Source: Ignavibacteriales bacterium (GTDB taxonomy: Bacteria; Bacteroidota; Ignavibacteria; Ignavibacteriales; Melioribacteraceae). Taken from it: a stretch of DNA of 64,000 nucleotides. Below are positions 1 through 8,857 of the stretch, one piece after another; position 1 is the stretch's first letter, and the number at the start of each line of letters is the position of its first letter. Below the pieces are notes generated by a model. It ran no database searches and was not told where the DNA came from. It was given only the letters and a program-made list of their open reading frames with translations. The translations under genes and the position numbers were made by a program. The stretch spans positions 1 through 64,000 of the forward strand of contig JAGUYK010000022.1 in assembly GCA_020061355.1 (NCBI GenBank), given 5' to 3'.

Positions 1-261
1 ATGTTTCTCCATTCCCGGTTTCACATAAGGTAAATCACCAACAACCAGAATATGATATATCTCAACATCATACAATTCATCTTTGCGGCGAACCATAGCA
101 TTTATTAATTCAAGCGGAGCCGCACATCCGGGTTGAACAACAATTTTATCGTTTGATTTAATAACTTTAACTGCTTCATCGGCAGAAACAAGTTTCGCAT
201 TATACTTCTTTACCCAGGGTACATTAATCGGTTTATCAATTTTAATCTGATCAAGATTCAT
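1..261 (-). CDS. Acetyl-CoA hydrolase/transferase family protein, N-terminal part (cut by window start)
   Basis: Reading the minus strand from ATG at 261 gives about 87 open residues running off the left edge. They contain the N-terminal pattern of the acetyl-CoA hydrolase / 4-hydroxybutyrate CoA-transferase family: WVKKYNAK near residue 16, then an 'A-V-IKS-D-IVVQPGCAAP' stretch and a following LINAMVRR helix. Enzymes of this family move CoA between short-chain acids or hydrolyse acetyl-CoA in the cytoplasm. An in-frame ATG at 270 is also possible. I prefer 261 because a GAG lies about 10 bases upstream of it. The gene starts only a few bases after the stop of the broken alanine dehydrogenase, so the two were probably co-transcribed. 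The active-site glutamate lies outside the window, so the substrate cannot be judged. Confidence 0.7.
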   Translation of the reverse strand, partial: MNLDQIKIDKPINVPWVKKYNAKLVSADEAVKVIKSNDKIVVQPGCAAPLELINAMVRRKDELYDVEIYHILVVGDLPYVKPGMEKH

Positions 262-275
262 CGTAATCATCTCAT

Positions 276-1396
276 TTAATTAGTTGAAAAAATATGAAGT
301 CGTCTATACTCAATGTTGAATGTTTCAGCAATACTTTCATTTGTACAATAACCGTTATATGTGCAAACTCCTTTCGAGAGCCCGGTGTCAACGAGAAGTG
401 CCTGTGAAAGTCCATGTTCGGCTATTTCGTCAACGTATTCTAGGGAAGTGTTTGTAAGTCCGTAACTCGCTGTCCGGCAAACTAATGCTGGCATGTTTGG
501 CACACAATAATGAATTACATTATGCATCAGGAATACAGGTTCCGAAATTGTTGTTGGTCTGCTCGTTTCAATACACCCGCCCTGATCTATTGATACATCA
601 ACAATGACAGCACCTTTTTCATTGTCTTAACCATAGTTTCAGTTACAAGGTGAGGAGTTTTTTCAGCTTTAATTTGAATTGCACCAATAAACAGGTCTGC
701 AAATTTAACACCGCGCGCAATTGTAAAAGGATTTGCTGCAACCGTACTTATATTTTTCGAAATATCCGTATTAATTCTTCTTAAGCGCCTCATGTCATTA
801 TCAATCACAATAACATGAGCTCCTCTTGAATGAGCAGCCCGGGCAGCATTGAAACCGACAACACCCGCACCAAGAACAACAACAGCAGCAGGTGCTACAC
901 CACCAATACCTCCCATCAAAATGCCACGACCTAAAGGAGAATCACTTCCCAAATATCTTTCACCAACCTGAACTGCCAGCTGACCTGCAATTTCACTCAT
1001 CGATTGCAACACAGGTAATTGATCGTCTTTTTCTATCAATTCATATGCAATAGCAGTAACCTTTTTCTTAAGTAATTTTTCAATCACATTTTTTTTGCCG
1101 ACAGCAAGGTGAAGAAACGAAAATAAAATTTGTTCATCCTGAAGAAGATCAACTTCCTTTTCAGTGAGAGGAGCAATCTTTACAATCATTTCAGATCGCT
1201 GATAGACCTCCTCTGCATTATAGACAATATTTGCGCCTACCTTCCGGTACTCTTCATCTGTAAAATGACTTTCTACGCCGGCGCCAGTTTCAACAAATAT
1301 TGTATGCCCGGATTTAACTAATGCATCAACGCCGGCTGGTACTATAGAAACGCGTTTTTCTTCTCTCGTTGTTTCTTTTGGGATGCCAATTCGCAT
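276..1396 (-). pseudogene. ald: Alanine dehydrogenase, interrupted by a single-base frameshift
   Basis: This would be an NAD-dependent alanine dehydrogenase (L-alanine + NAD+ = pyruvate + NH4+ + NADH). The N-terminal frame (from ATG 1396) starts MRIGIPKE and carries R15, K73 and H96 in the positions of the pyruvate-binding residues, then a Rossmann motif VVVLGAGVVGF. It reads through MVKTMKK near base 615, then goes out of frame and stops at 587. The correct continuation (GAVIVDVSIDQGGCIETSRP, then MHNVIHYCVPNMP) is in the neighbouring frame and runs to the stop at 276. Restoring one G on the minus strand (plus-strand CC at 613-614 becoming CCC) yields about 373 residues, the usual Ald length, with no other defect. 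The lesion is either a young mutation or a homopolymer sequencing error. The protein family is certain; functionality is not. Confidence 0.9.
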
Positions 1397-1461
1397 AATA
1401 CAATCTAAATTTAGTTGATGTAAAAATAGTTATTAAAAATTGCTTCTACAATTCTATGAAA

Positions 1462-2412
1462 TCAAACAGGAGTAATTGGCTTCTTTCTCAACATTACAGA
1501 AATAACGTTTTTAGCAGCCAATGAAGCCATTTTACTTCTTGTTTCGACTGTTGCACTACCGATGTGAGGTAATAAAATAACATTATCGAGCTTAAAAAGT
1601 TCTTTGTTAATGTCCGGTTCATTTTCATAAACATCCATTCCGGCTGCAAATATTTTCCGCTTTTTCAAAATATCAATTAACGATTTCTCTTCGATAACTT
1701 CTCCCCGGGAAGTATTAGCTAAAATCGATGTTGGTTTCATTAATTTTAGGTTCTCATTATTAAGTAAATGATAAGTTTTATCATTCAGAGGAATATGAAG
1801 AGAAACAATATCAGAATTATTTATCAGGAAATTTAATGATACCTTTTTTGCACCGGTTAATTTCTCAAAATCTCTTTTAACAGTTCTATCATAATAAATT
1901 ATTTTTGTTTTGAATGGGATCAATCGCTTTGCTACTTCAGACCCAATTCTCCCGGCTCCAATAATTCCAACCGTTTTACCTGCAAGTTCCATTCCTAATA
2001 ATAACTGAGGCATCCACGCTTTAAATTTATTACCACGTGTATAAATGTCACCTTCACGAAGTCTTCTTGCACAGGACAATATTAACGCTAAAGTTAAATC
2101 AGCAGTCGCATCGTTAAGGATTCCCGGTGTGTTGGTAACAAATATATTCTTTGATTTAGCGTAATTAACATCGATATTGTTATAACCAACAGCTACATTT
2201 GCAATAATTCTACAAAAGTTAAGGTTATCAATTACTTCTTTGTCAATTGTGTTGGTTAATAAACTGATCAGACCATCTGCATCTTTAGCTTTTCTTATCA
2301 ATTCTCTTTTCGAAATTATTTTATTCTTTCTAAAAACATCAACATCAAATCCTTTCTTACGCAGAAGTTCTTCAACATTGCCGGGTAATTCCTGAGTAAT
2401 AAATATTTTCAT
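1462..2412 (-). CDS. D-2-hydroxyacid dehydrogenase (glyoxylate/hydroxypyruvate reductase type)
   Basis: A 316-residue NAD(P)-dependent D-isomer-specific 2-hydroxyacid dehydrogenase, of a size typical for glyoxylate reductase (GyaR/GhrB-like). The NAD-binding motif GIIGAGRIG lies near 149-157. The catalytic triad is visible as R236 (NTSRGEV), E265 (YENEP) and H283 (LPHIGSA). The substrate-binding strand ANVAVGYNNID near 71-81 matches the 'VGYDNID' signature of glyoxylate reductases. It reduces 2-oxoacids such as glyoxylate or hydroxypyruvate in the cytoplasm; the exact substrate cannot be read from sequence. It lies 2 bases from the upstream SpmA/SpmB gene on the same strand, so the two are probably translated from one transcript. 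D-lactate or phosphoglycerate dehydrogenase activity is less likely because of the short length and the VGYNNID motif. Confidence 0.85.
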   Translation of the reverse strand: MKIFITQELPGNVEELLRKKGFDVDVFRKNKIISKRELIRKAKDADGLISLLTNTIDKEVIDNLNFCRIIANVAVGYNNIDVNYAKSKNIFVTNTPGILNDATADLTLALILSCARRLREGDIYTRGNKFKAWMPQLLLGMELAGKTVGIIGAGRIGSEVAKRLIPFKTKIIYYDRTVKRDFEKLTGAKKVSLNFLINNSDIVSLHIPLNDKTYHLLNNENLKLMKPTSILANTSRGEVIEEKSLIDILKKRKIFAAGMDVYENEPDINKELFKLDNVILLPHIGSATVETRSKMASLAAKNVISVMLRKKPITPV

Positions 2413-2414
2413 GT

Positions 2415-4022
2415 TTAACCGAATAACAAACCAACAATGAATAATGCACCTAAAATTCCTGCAATATCCGCCAATACCCCGGAAGCAACAGAATGTCTTA
2501 CCTTCTTTATATTAACCGTACCGAAATACAAAGCCAGAACATAAAAAGTTGTTTCGGTACTCCCCATAAATGTAGAGACCAATATTCCAATAAAGGAATC
2601 GGCACCATGAACAGAAATAATTTCCGACATTATACCAAGCGAACCGCTTCCTGAAAGCGGACGCATAAGAGCCATTGGAAGCGCTTCAGCAGGCATACCG
2701 ATTAAATTTGTAACCGGCGAAAGGATCATTACCAGAAAATCCATCGCACCGCCGGCTCTAAAAATTCCAATTGCAACAAGCATTGCTACAAGGTATGGGA
2801 TAATTCTTACTGCAACATTAAATCCTTCTTTTGCACCTTCAACGAATACTTCATAAAGCTTTACCTTTTTCATTGCTCCGTAGAAAACAAATGAAATTAT
2901 AATCAGTGGAATCGCAAGCATTGAGATTGCCTGGACGACCGATTTAATAATTCCGATGTCGAACATTGAAAATAAACCCAGGACAATTGCCAGGATTAGT
3001 GAAGCACCAATTAAAAAGAATCCGATTATGAATTTTATATTTGTTTTGAACCAATCAATGAAATTGTAATTTGGAATAGAGAATTTTTCTAAAATTTTAG
3101 CTGAAAGGATTCCGACAAATGTTGCACAAAAAGCACCGAAAAAAGAGGTCCCGATAATTATCGCTGGGTCGCTGCTTCCTGCAGCAGCTCTTACCGCAAT
3201 TGCTGTTGCCGGTATCAAAGTCAATCCTGCAGTATTAATAGTTAGGAAAGTACACATTGCATTAGTTGCTGTTCCCTTTTCCGGATTAATGGAATCGAGT
3301 TCTTCCATTGCTTTCAATCCGAATGGTGTGGCAGCATTACCCAATCCAAGCATATTTGCCGAGATATTCATTATTATGGAACCAATTGCCGGATGATCCG
3401 GCGGCACATCCGGAAATAAGAATTTTGTTATGGGTCTAACTACCTTAGCGATAATTGAGATCAAACCAGCTTGCTCGGCAATTTTCATCAGTCCAAGCCA
3501 CAGTGCCATTATTCCGATTAGTCCAATTGCAATTTTAACTGCAGTCGAAGCATAATCGATTGCAGAATTGGTAACCTCTTTCATTTTAGAAAAGGAAATC
3601 TCTTCGGAATAAAATGTTGCAGTGTATAAAAAGGAATCGAGCTTTTCACGAAGCATTATACTGCCGGAAAGATCATTTTCTTTACCGGATATTTTTGCCA
3701 TCTCTCTCCAAATCTTCGGAGAATTTTCCGATGTCTCAAAAAAAGTAGTAAACCTATTCTCTTTTTTATTAAAGGTGACCTGGATATTTTGATCGATGTC
3801 ATCATCAAAGTCAGTTTTATAAAAATCCTTCAAGACGGTACGACTTATTTGTAATGTAGCATGGTTAGCTTTTACGGAATCAATTTTGGCGTTTTCAAAT
3901 TTTACAAGGACGTAAAGGGGTTCATTATTTCTGAATTTGTTTGTTGCTTTATCAGAAATGTCGATTGTAACTGCTGTTACAATACCAAGCAATAATAAAG
4001 TGAACCAGATATAGTTTAGCAT
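2415..4022 (-). CDS. Fused SpmA/SpmB nucleoside-recognition membrane protein
   Basis: A 535-residue multi-spanning inner-membrane protein. An N-terminal membrane segment (residues 1-18) is followed by about 130 polar, probably periplasmic residues. Two Gate/nucleoside-recognition halves follow. The SpmA-like half, about residues 160-335, carries MLGLGNAATPFGLKAM near 224 and TFLTINTAGLTLIPAT. The SpmB-like half, about 345-535, carries PLSGSGSLGIMSE and STFMGSTETTFYVLALYFG. In spore formers SpmA and SpmB are separate proteins affecting core dehydration. In Bacteroidota-type non-sporulating bacteria fused versions are common and their transport role is unknown. It is transcribed away from the nitrilase gene across a 103-bp divergent region and lies 2 bases upstream of the hydroxyacid dehydrogenase. 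No substrate is claimed. Confidence 0.8.
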   Translation of the reverse strand: MLNYIWFTLLLLGIVTAVTIDISDKATNKFRNNEPLYVLVKFENAKIDSVKANHATLQISRTVLKDFYKTDFDDDIDQNIQVTFNKKENRFTTFFETSENSPKIWREMAKISGKENDLSGSIMLREKLDSFLYTATFYSEEISFSKMKEVTNSAIDYASTAVKIAIGLIGIMALWLGLMKIAEQAGLISIIAKVVRPITKFLFPDVPPDHPAIGSIIMNISANMLGLGNAATPFGLKAMEELDSINPEKGTATNAMCTFLTINTAGLTLIPATAIAVRAAAGSSDPAIIIGTSFFGAFCATFVGILSAKILEKFSIPNYNFIDWFKTNIKFIIGFFLIGASLILAIVLGLFSMFDIGIIKSVVQAISMLAIPLIIISFVFYGAMKKVKLYEVFVEGAKEGFNVAVRIIPYLVAMLVAIGIFRAGGAMDFLVMILSPVTNLIGMPAEALPMALMRPLSGSGSLGIMSEIISVHGADSFIGILVSTFMGSTETTFYVLALYFGTVNIKKVRHSVASGVLADIAGILGALFIVGLLFG

Positions 4023-4125
4023 TAATTTCTCGAATGACTGTAAGAATTATCGGAAAATTATAAATTCTTTCCGTAAAAGACATTTTTTATTTAATTTCGA
4101 ACCGAAAAGTTTACAGAGGAATAAA

Positions 4126-4887
4126 ATGAGAATCGGATTAGTGCAATACAGCCCTGAATGGGAAAATCCCGAAAAAAATATTTTGAGAATTGGAGAGATG
4201 ATTAAATCATTAAACTCAAAAGTTGATCTGCTAATTTTTCCCGAATTATCGCTTACGGGCTTTACGATGAATTCCAAATATTTTGCAGAGGATCTTGACG
4301 GCGTTTCAACACAATACTTTATAAAACTTTCACAAAAATTAAAAACAAATATATTCGCTGGAATTATTGAGAAGAGTGAAGACGGTATATTTAACTCTCT
4401 TGTTCATTTTAATTCTGACGGTTTAATCAATGCTCGTTATAGAAAAATTCATCCTTTTGGTTATGCCAATGAAGATCAAAATTACAGAGCAGGTGATGAA
4501 AACGTTATCACTAAAATTGAAAATTCAAAGTTCGGACTATCCATTTGTTATGATCTCCGATTCCCTGAGTTGTACCGTCTTTATGCAAAAGAGCGGGTTC
4601 ATGTTTTGATAAATATTGCCAACTGGCCTGTTGCCAGAATTGAACACTGGAGAACTCTCCTAAAAGCACGTGCAATAGAAAACCAGTGTTTTATGATTGG
4701 AGTGAACAGAGTTGGTAATGACCCTCATCTTCAATATAATGGTTGCAGCTCTGTTTATGATCCGATGGGAAATGAAATAATTTCTATTGGTGACGAGGAA
4801 AATATTTTTATTTCAGAATTAGATCCTCAACTGGTTGAGGATGTACGTAATAAACTACCATTCCTTGATGATATTAGATTAATTTGA
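4126..4887 (+). CDS. Carbon-nitrogen hydrolase (nitrilase superfamily, omega-amidase-like)
   Basis: A 253-residue cytoplasmic amidohydrolase. The nitrilase catalytic triad is fully visible: E40 (FPELSLTG), K107 (YRKIHPFG) and C141 (LSICYDLRFPE). The motif around the cysteine and the short length fit the omega-amidase/YafV-like branch, which removes ammonia from alpha-ketoglutaramate or related omega-amides in metabolite repair. That assignment rests on family resemblance and is not proven. Start at ATG 4126 is supported by AGAGGA seven bases upstream. It is a lone plus-strand gene between two minus-strand units. Its 3' end faces the type II NADH dehydrogenase across 37 bp, with no clear terminator hairpin. 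Confidence 0.85.
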   Translation: MRIGLVQYSPEWENPEKNILRIGEMIKSLNSKVDLLIFPELSLTGFTMNSKYFAEDLDGVSTQYFIKLSQKLKTNIFAGIIEKSEDGIFNSLVHFNSDGLINARYRKIHPFGYANEDQNYRAGDENVITKIENSKFGLSICYDLRFPELYRLYAKERVHVLINIANWPVARIEHWRTLLKARAIENQCFMIGVNRVGNDPHLQYNGCSSVYDPMGNEIISIGDEENIFISELDPQLVEDVRNKLPFLDDIRLI

Positions 4888-4924
4888 TAAATAACAACAG
4901 AACAATTATTCCTATTTTTTATCA

Positions 4925-6166
4925 TTACAAATCTGTTTTCTGTGTTATCAACCTTATCCCGTTTCTATTTGTAATGTAGAGCCAGATCCATTCAGCCATT
5001 ACGCGGTAACGGTTTCTAAATCCAATTAGATACATTATGTGAATAAATCCCCACATCAGCCAGGCGATTAATCCACCAATCCTGAACTTCCAGATTTGAG
5101 CAATTGCTTTGGCTTTTCCGATTGTAGCCATTGTTCCTTTGTCAAAATACCAGAAATGTGGCCGTTCATCCCGACTAGTTCGATTAGCAATAATCTTTGC
5201 AACAAAACGTCCCTGCTGCATAGCAACGGGGGCAATACCGGGCAGAGAGTTTCCATCTTTCATAAATAATGCTGCATCACCAACCACAAAAACTTCCGGG
5301 GAATCTTTTATACTGCAATCCGGTTCAACTATAACACGACCGGCTTTATCCATATCCGCATTAAGATCCTTGATAATTGACGGAATACTATTTCCTGCAG
5401 CCCAAATAACATTTTTCGTTTCGATCAATTCATGTTTTAAGTGAACACCGTTTTCATCAATAGAAGTAACCAATTTATCAAGCATCACATTTACACCTAA
5501 CTCCAAAAGGTCTTTTCTAGCATGTTCACTTAATTTCGGATCAAACTGTGTAAGCAGGCGTTCTGTTGCTTCCAATAATATAACTTTTGTTTTTGACGGA
5601 TCAATATTTCTGAAGTCCTTTAACATTGTTTTACGAGCGATTTCAGAAATTGCACCCGCTAATTCAACGCCGGTAGGTCCGCCACCGACAATCACAAATG
5701 TTAAATATTTTTCAACCTCTTTAGGGTCTTTCAATCGCTCAGCTTTTTCGAACGCAAATAAAATTTTCTCTCTAATTTTAAGGGCATCATTCATCGTTTT
5801 TAAACCCGGTGCAAATTTTTCCCAGTCGTCTTTTCCGAAATATGAATGACGTGAACCAACGGCAACAATCAAGAAATCATATTCTAATTCATCGTCAACC
5901 AAACTCACTTTCTTTTTTGCAGTATCAATTTTTATAACTTCACCCATAATTACACGAACATTCTTTTGATTACTAAGAATAGAACGGATAGGTGCTGCAA
6001 TATCTGCCGGCGAAAGTGCTGCCGTTGCAACCTGATATAGTAACGGCTGGAATAGATGATGGTTCGTTTTATCAATCAATGTGATTTCAACATCTGCATT
6101 CTTTAATGCTTTAGCTACACTTAATCCGCCGAATCCACCACCGATGATTATAACTTTAGTTTTCAT
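4925..6166 (-). CDS. ndh: Type II NADH dehydrogenase (NDH-2)
   Basis: A 413-residue FAD-dependent NADH:quinone oxidoreductase. It passes electrons from NADH to the membrane quinone pool without pumping protons. The FAD-binding GGGFGG motif is at residues 9-14, with LFQPLLYQVATAALSP near 42-57 (typical NDH-2). A second Rossmann motif, VIVGGGPTGVELAGAI, binds NADH near 161. FVVGDAA near 294 closes the FAD site, followed by GIAPVAMQQGRFVA, the quinone-site AQxG-type motif. The hydrophobic C-terminal segment (IGGLIAWLMWGFIHIMYLIGF) would anchor it to the inner membrane. It has its own upstream gap of 81 bp from the LptD-like gene. With the proton-pumping transhydrogenase at 14.9-17.9 kb it gives the cell two ways to balance NAD(P)H. 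Confidence 0.92.
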   Translation of the reverse strand: MKTKVIIIGGGFGGLSVAKALKNADVEITLIDKTNHHLFQPLLYQVATAALSPADIAAPIRSILSNQKNVRVIMGEVIKIDTAKKKVSLVDDELEYDFLIVAVGSRHSYFGKDDWEKFAPGLKTMNDALKIREKILFAFEKAERLKDPKEVEKYLTFVIVGGGPTGVELAGAISEIARKTMLKDFRNIDPSKTKVILLEATERLLTQFDPKLSEHARKDLLELGVNVMLDKLVTSIDENGVHLKHELIETKNVIWAAGNSIPSIIKDLNADMDKAGRVIVEPDCSIKDSPEVFVVGDAALFMKDGNSLPGIAPVAMQQGRFVAKIIANRTSRDERPHFWYFDKGTMATIGKAKAIAQIWKFRIGGLIAWLMWGFIHIMYLIGFRNRYRVMAEWIWLYITNRNGIRLITQKTDL

Positions 6167-6247
6167 ATTAACTTTTCTTTTCTAATTAAAACAAAGGGAT
6201 AATATCTTTCGTTTCAATACTTAACAAATAATTCGAAGTGGAATAGT

Positions 6248-8830
6248 TTACCTTCTTCCTGAATATAATCCGCGGGATTTGCTCACTTTAATATCCTGAA
6301 GTTCGGGCGCTTTCATCCTGATCTCAAACATAAATCCTCTATAAGTGCCAATAGGATTCCAGCTAAAATTCATCTCCCAGCAATGTAGATCGCGGTAGAT
6401 GGAAATTTGCGGTGCTATCACTTCCTTCCTGTCAAAATCATAACTACCGCGCACTGTAAATTTCCAATTTTTAGTAAGACTGAATCCCAAATCTGCGCTG
6501 AGATTTGAAAAGGTTGAGGATTGGTTAGGTGTAATTTTAGAGAGATTAAAATTATAACTCAGATTTAAATTCCATGGAATTGATAAATCAGGTGACTCGT
6601 TATCTTCATAAAGGGTAATATAATCCTTCTTTTGAAAGGCATCGTATTCACTATCGGACTTTTTCTGAAGTGATTTACTTTCCTGATTTCCTTCACCAAT
6701 TAAATTTGTTGAAACCGAAAAACTGAAATTAGAAAGTCGAAAGAGACCTTTTCCGGCAGAAGCAAGGAATCTGTTTACCTTGAAGTTCCCTTCGTAATCA
6801 TAGAATGTAAAAGTTGATGAACCGGACAGACTTAACAACTGCCCTATTTGGGTTCTGTAACTTAAAGATAGATCGGATAATTTCAGACTATCTGCTGCAA
6901 AGTTGTAACCGATACTTGCATTTAAATTTAAGAGCTGATACTTATTTGCATCGGTATTTTTTGTCGTATCGTTGGGATCCTTCATTGTCTTTATTTCAAA
7001 AACATTACCAAGAGAAAAATTCAAACTCTGCTGCTCACCGGCAAATGCACCGCCGAAAATTTCATTCTGATATTTATCGTAATAAACTACTTCCCCATTT
7101 GCCTTTTTATAAGAATCATAATAGCCCCATGTATTATCTGCAAAATTCGGTTTATATGAATATGAGATCGATGGAAGCAGAGTGTGCCTGAAAGCTTCTA
7201 TCCCAAGTATATTCGGTTGCATAATTCCATAAAGCTTTGTTGATGCGGATACGCTCATATCGAATGTGCGGACAAAATTTAATTCTTTAACGTCCGTAAC
7301 TACAAGAGAATCTTTTTGAGTAACCTGGTTTGTTTGCGGGTCAATAACATCTATAACCCTGTTCTCAATTTTTACGTGCTTGTTATACCATTTCTCCTGG
7401 TAACCGATTCTTGGAGCTACATTGAAATAACCGATTTTTGGTGATGCACTAAATGAAAGATCATGTTGAACACCACCGCGTATTTTAAGATTGCCTTCGG
7501 TTTTCCTTCTTTCATTTCGAAATTGACCGGAATAAGTATATGCGATCATTTCATACCATTTCTGATCTCGCAAGGATTCCGAACCCTCTCTCTTGAACGG
7601 ATAGGCAATATTTTTAGAAAAAGAAATATTTGGAAGAGATTCATAAATATTACCGCTTGCCAGATTTTGTGTGCGGCTATAATTGATTGATAAGCTATTT
7701 CCGGATTCATCCCATCGCTTACTGTATGTTGCATTTGAAATAATATCCTGGGATAAAAGATCATTGTAGTTGATACTATTATTTTGAAAAAAAGTGGATG
7801 ATTGGAATTGAAGATTAGCGTCAAATCTGGATGTCGGATCGATCTGCTGATTATGGTATAATGATAAATTCCAATCTGTTTGCTCCTGCCGGTTTGGGTC
7901 ACCCTCTTCTCCAATAATCACTCTTGAATAACCTGAATTGAATGTACCCGAAAAGTCATAACGCTTGGCATATCGTAATCTGCTTCGCAGACCATAGCCG
8001 CCTTTAGTATAGTAATCACCGGTTAGAGCAAGATCAAAATAATCGCTTAATGCAAAAAAATATCCGAAGTTTCTGAAATATTGACCGCGTCTTAATTCCT
8101 GTCCGTAATTTGGAAGTATGATTCCCGATCGTCTTCCCGATTCATTCGGAATGACTGCAAAAGGTACAGGAATTGGAAACGGAACTCCTCCAATGTGCAT
8201 GAATATCCACTTAGCAATTATTTTATCCCGCTGGATAACTTTCATTTCACTTGCGCTAAAATAAGTATGAGGTGTATCCTCTTCGCAGGTTGTAAACATA
8301 CCGTTCTCAATAAAATAAATATCTTTATCAACCTTCTTTACTTTTTCACCTTCATAGCGTGAAGTTTCCTCTCTATTTTTAGCTAATGAAATGAATCCCT
8401 GCTGAGTTTTAAAGTTGTATCTGATTCTCGATCCTTCGTAGACATCTTTCCCTTCGGCAAGGATGGGAACCTGCTTTATTTTAACTTTTGCAGTGTCGGA
8501 AGTATCCTGAATTCCAAATGCCTCTAATTCATTCTTTTCGTAATCGACAAAAATCTTTCCGCTCTTTAAGTCGGTCTGTTTATATTTAAGTTCACCCGAC
8601 CCGAACAAAAACATCTTTTTATTCTTAACATCATATATTAACGAATCCTTTGCCGATGCAGATACAACAGCATCAACGTCACGGTTCTTTTTAACTTTGG
8701 TTGAATCCGATTTAATAGAATTTGCTTTTGCGATTTGAAGAGAATCCGGAAATGATTTTATTGCAGACGTATCTCTCTGCTGTGCGGAAAGATAAATCGG
8801 AAGTAATAATATTATTAATAATGATTTCAT
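6248..8830 (-). CDS. lptD: LptD-like outer-membrane LPS assembly protein
   Basis: An 860-residue outer-membrane beta-barrel protein of the OstA/LptD family that inserts lipopolysaccharide into the outer leaflet. Order: signal peptide (MKSLLIILLLPIYLSAQ), a periplasmic OstA/beta-jellyroll-like region (about 55-180), then a long barrel full of alternating aromatic strands. Diagnostic family stretches are CEEDTPHTYF near 183, 'PFPIPVPFAVIPNESGRRSGIILPN' (around 215-240) and RGQYFRNFGYFFALSDYFD. The open frame begins with TTG at 8833 directly before ATG 8830; I use the ATG. It is the last gene of the minus-strand envelope operon and follows the ROK kinase by 27 bp. The length is typical of the Bacteroidota/Ignavibacteria version of LptD. 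Confidence 0.85.
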   Translation of the reverse strand: MKSLLIILLLPIYLSAQQRDTSAIKSFPDSLQIAKANSIKSDSTKVKKNRDVDAVVSASAKDSLIYDVKNKKMFLFGSGELKYKQTDLKSGKIFVDYEKNELEAFGIQDTSDTAKVKIKQVPILAEGKDVYEGSRIRYNFKTQQGFISLAKNREETSRYEGEKVKKVDKDIYFIENGMFTTCEEDTPHTYFSASEMKVIQRDKIIAKWIFMHIGGVPFPIPVPFAVIPNESGRRSGIILPNYGQELRRGQYFRNFGYFFALSDYFDLALTGDYYTKGGYGLRSRLRYAKRYDFSGTFNSGYSRVIIGEEGDPNRQEQTDWNLSLYHNQQIDPTSRFDANLQFQSSTFFQNNSINYNDLLSQDIISNATYSKRWDESGNSLSINYSRTQNLASGNIYESLPNISFSKNIAYPFKREGSESLRDQKWYEMIAYTYSGQFRNERRKTEGNLKIRGGVQHDLSFSASPKIGYFNVAPRIGYQEKWYNKHVKIENRVIDVIDPQTNQVTQKDSLVVTDVKELNFVRTFDMSVSASTKLYGIMQPNILGIEAFRHTLLPSISYSYKPNFADNTWGYYDSYKKANGEVVYYDKYQNEIFGGAFAGEQQSLNFSLGNVFEIKTMKDPNDTTKNTDANKYQLLNLNASIGYNFAADSLKLSDLSLSYRTQIGQLLSLSGSSTFTFYDYEGNFKVNRFLASAGKGLFRLSNFSFSVSTNLIGEGNQESKSLQKKSDSEYDAFQKKDYITLYEDNESPDLSIPWNLNLSYNFNLSKITPNQSSTFSNLSADLGFSLTKNWKFTVRGSYDFDRKEVIAPQISIYRDLHCWEMNFSWNPIGTYRGFMFEIRMKAPELQDIKVSKSRGLYSGRR

Positions 8831-8857
8831 CAATCCCGGTTTCTTGCAGCGAATATT

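Noticed and set aside
276-1396. Programmed frameshift in alanine dehydrogenase
   Set aside because: AAAAAGG is not followed by a shift-stimulating structure I can see, and no Ald is known to use recoding; mutation or sequencing error is simpler.
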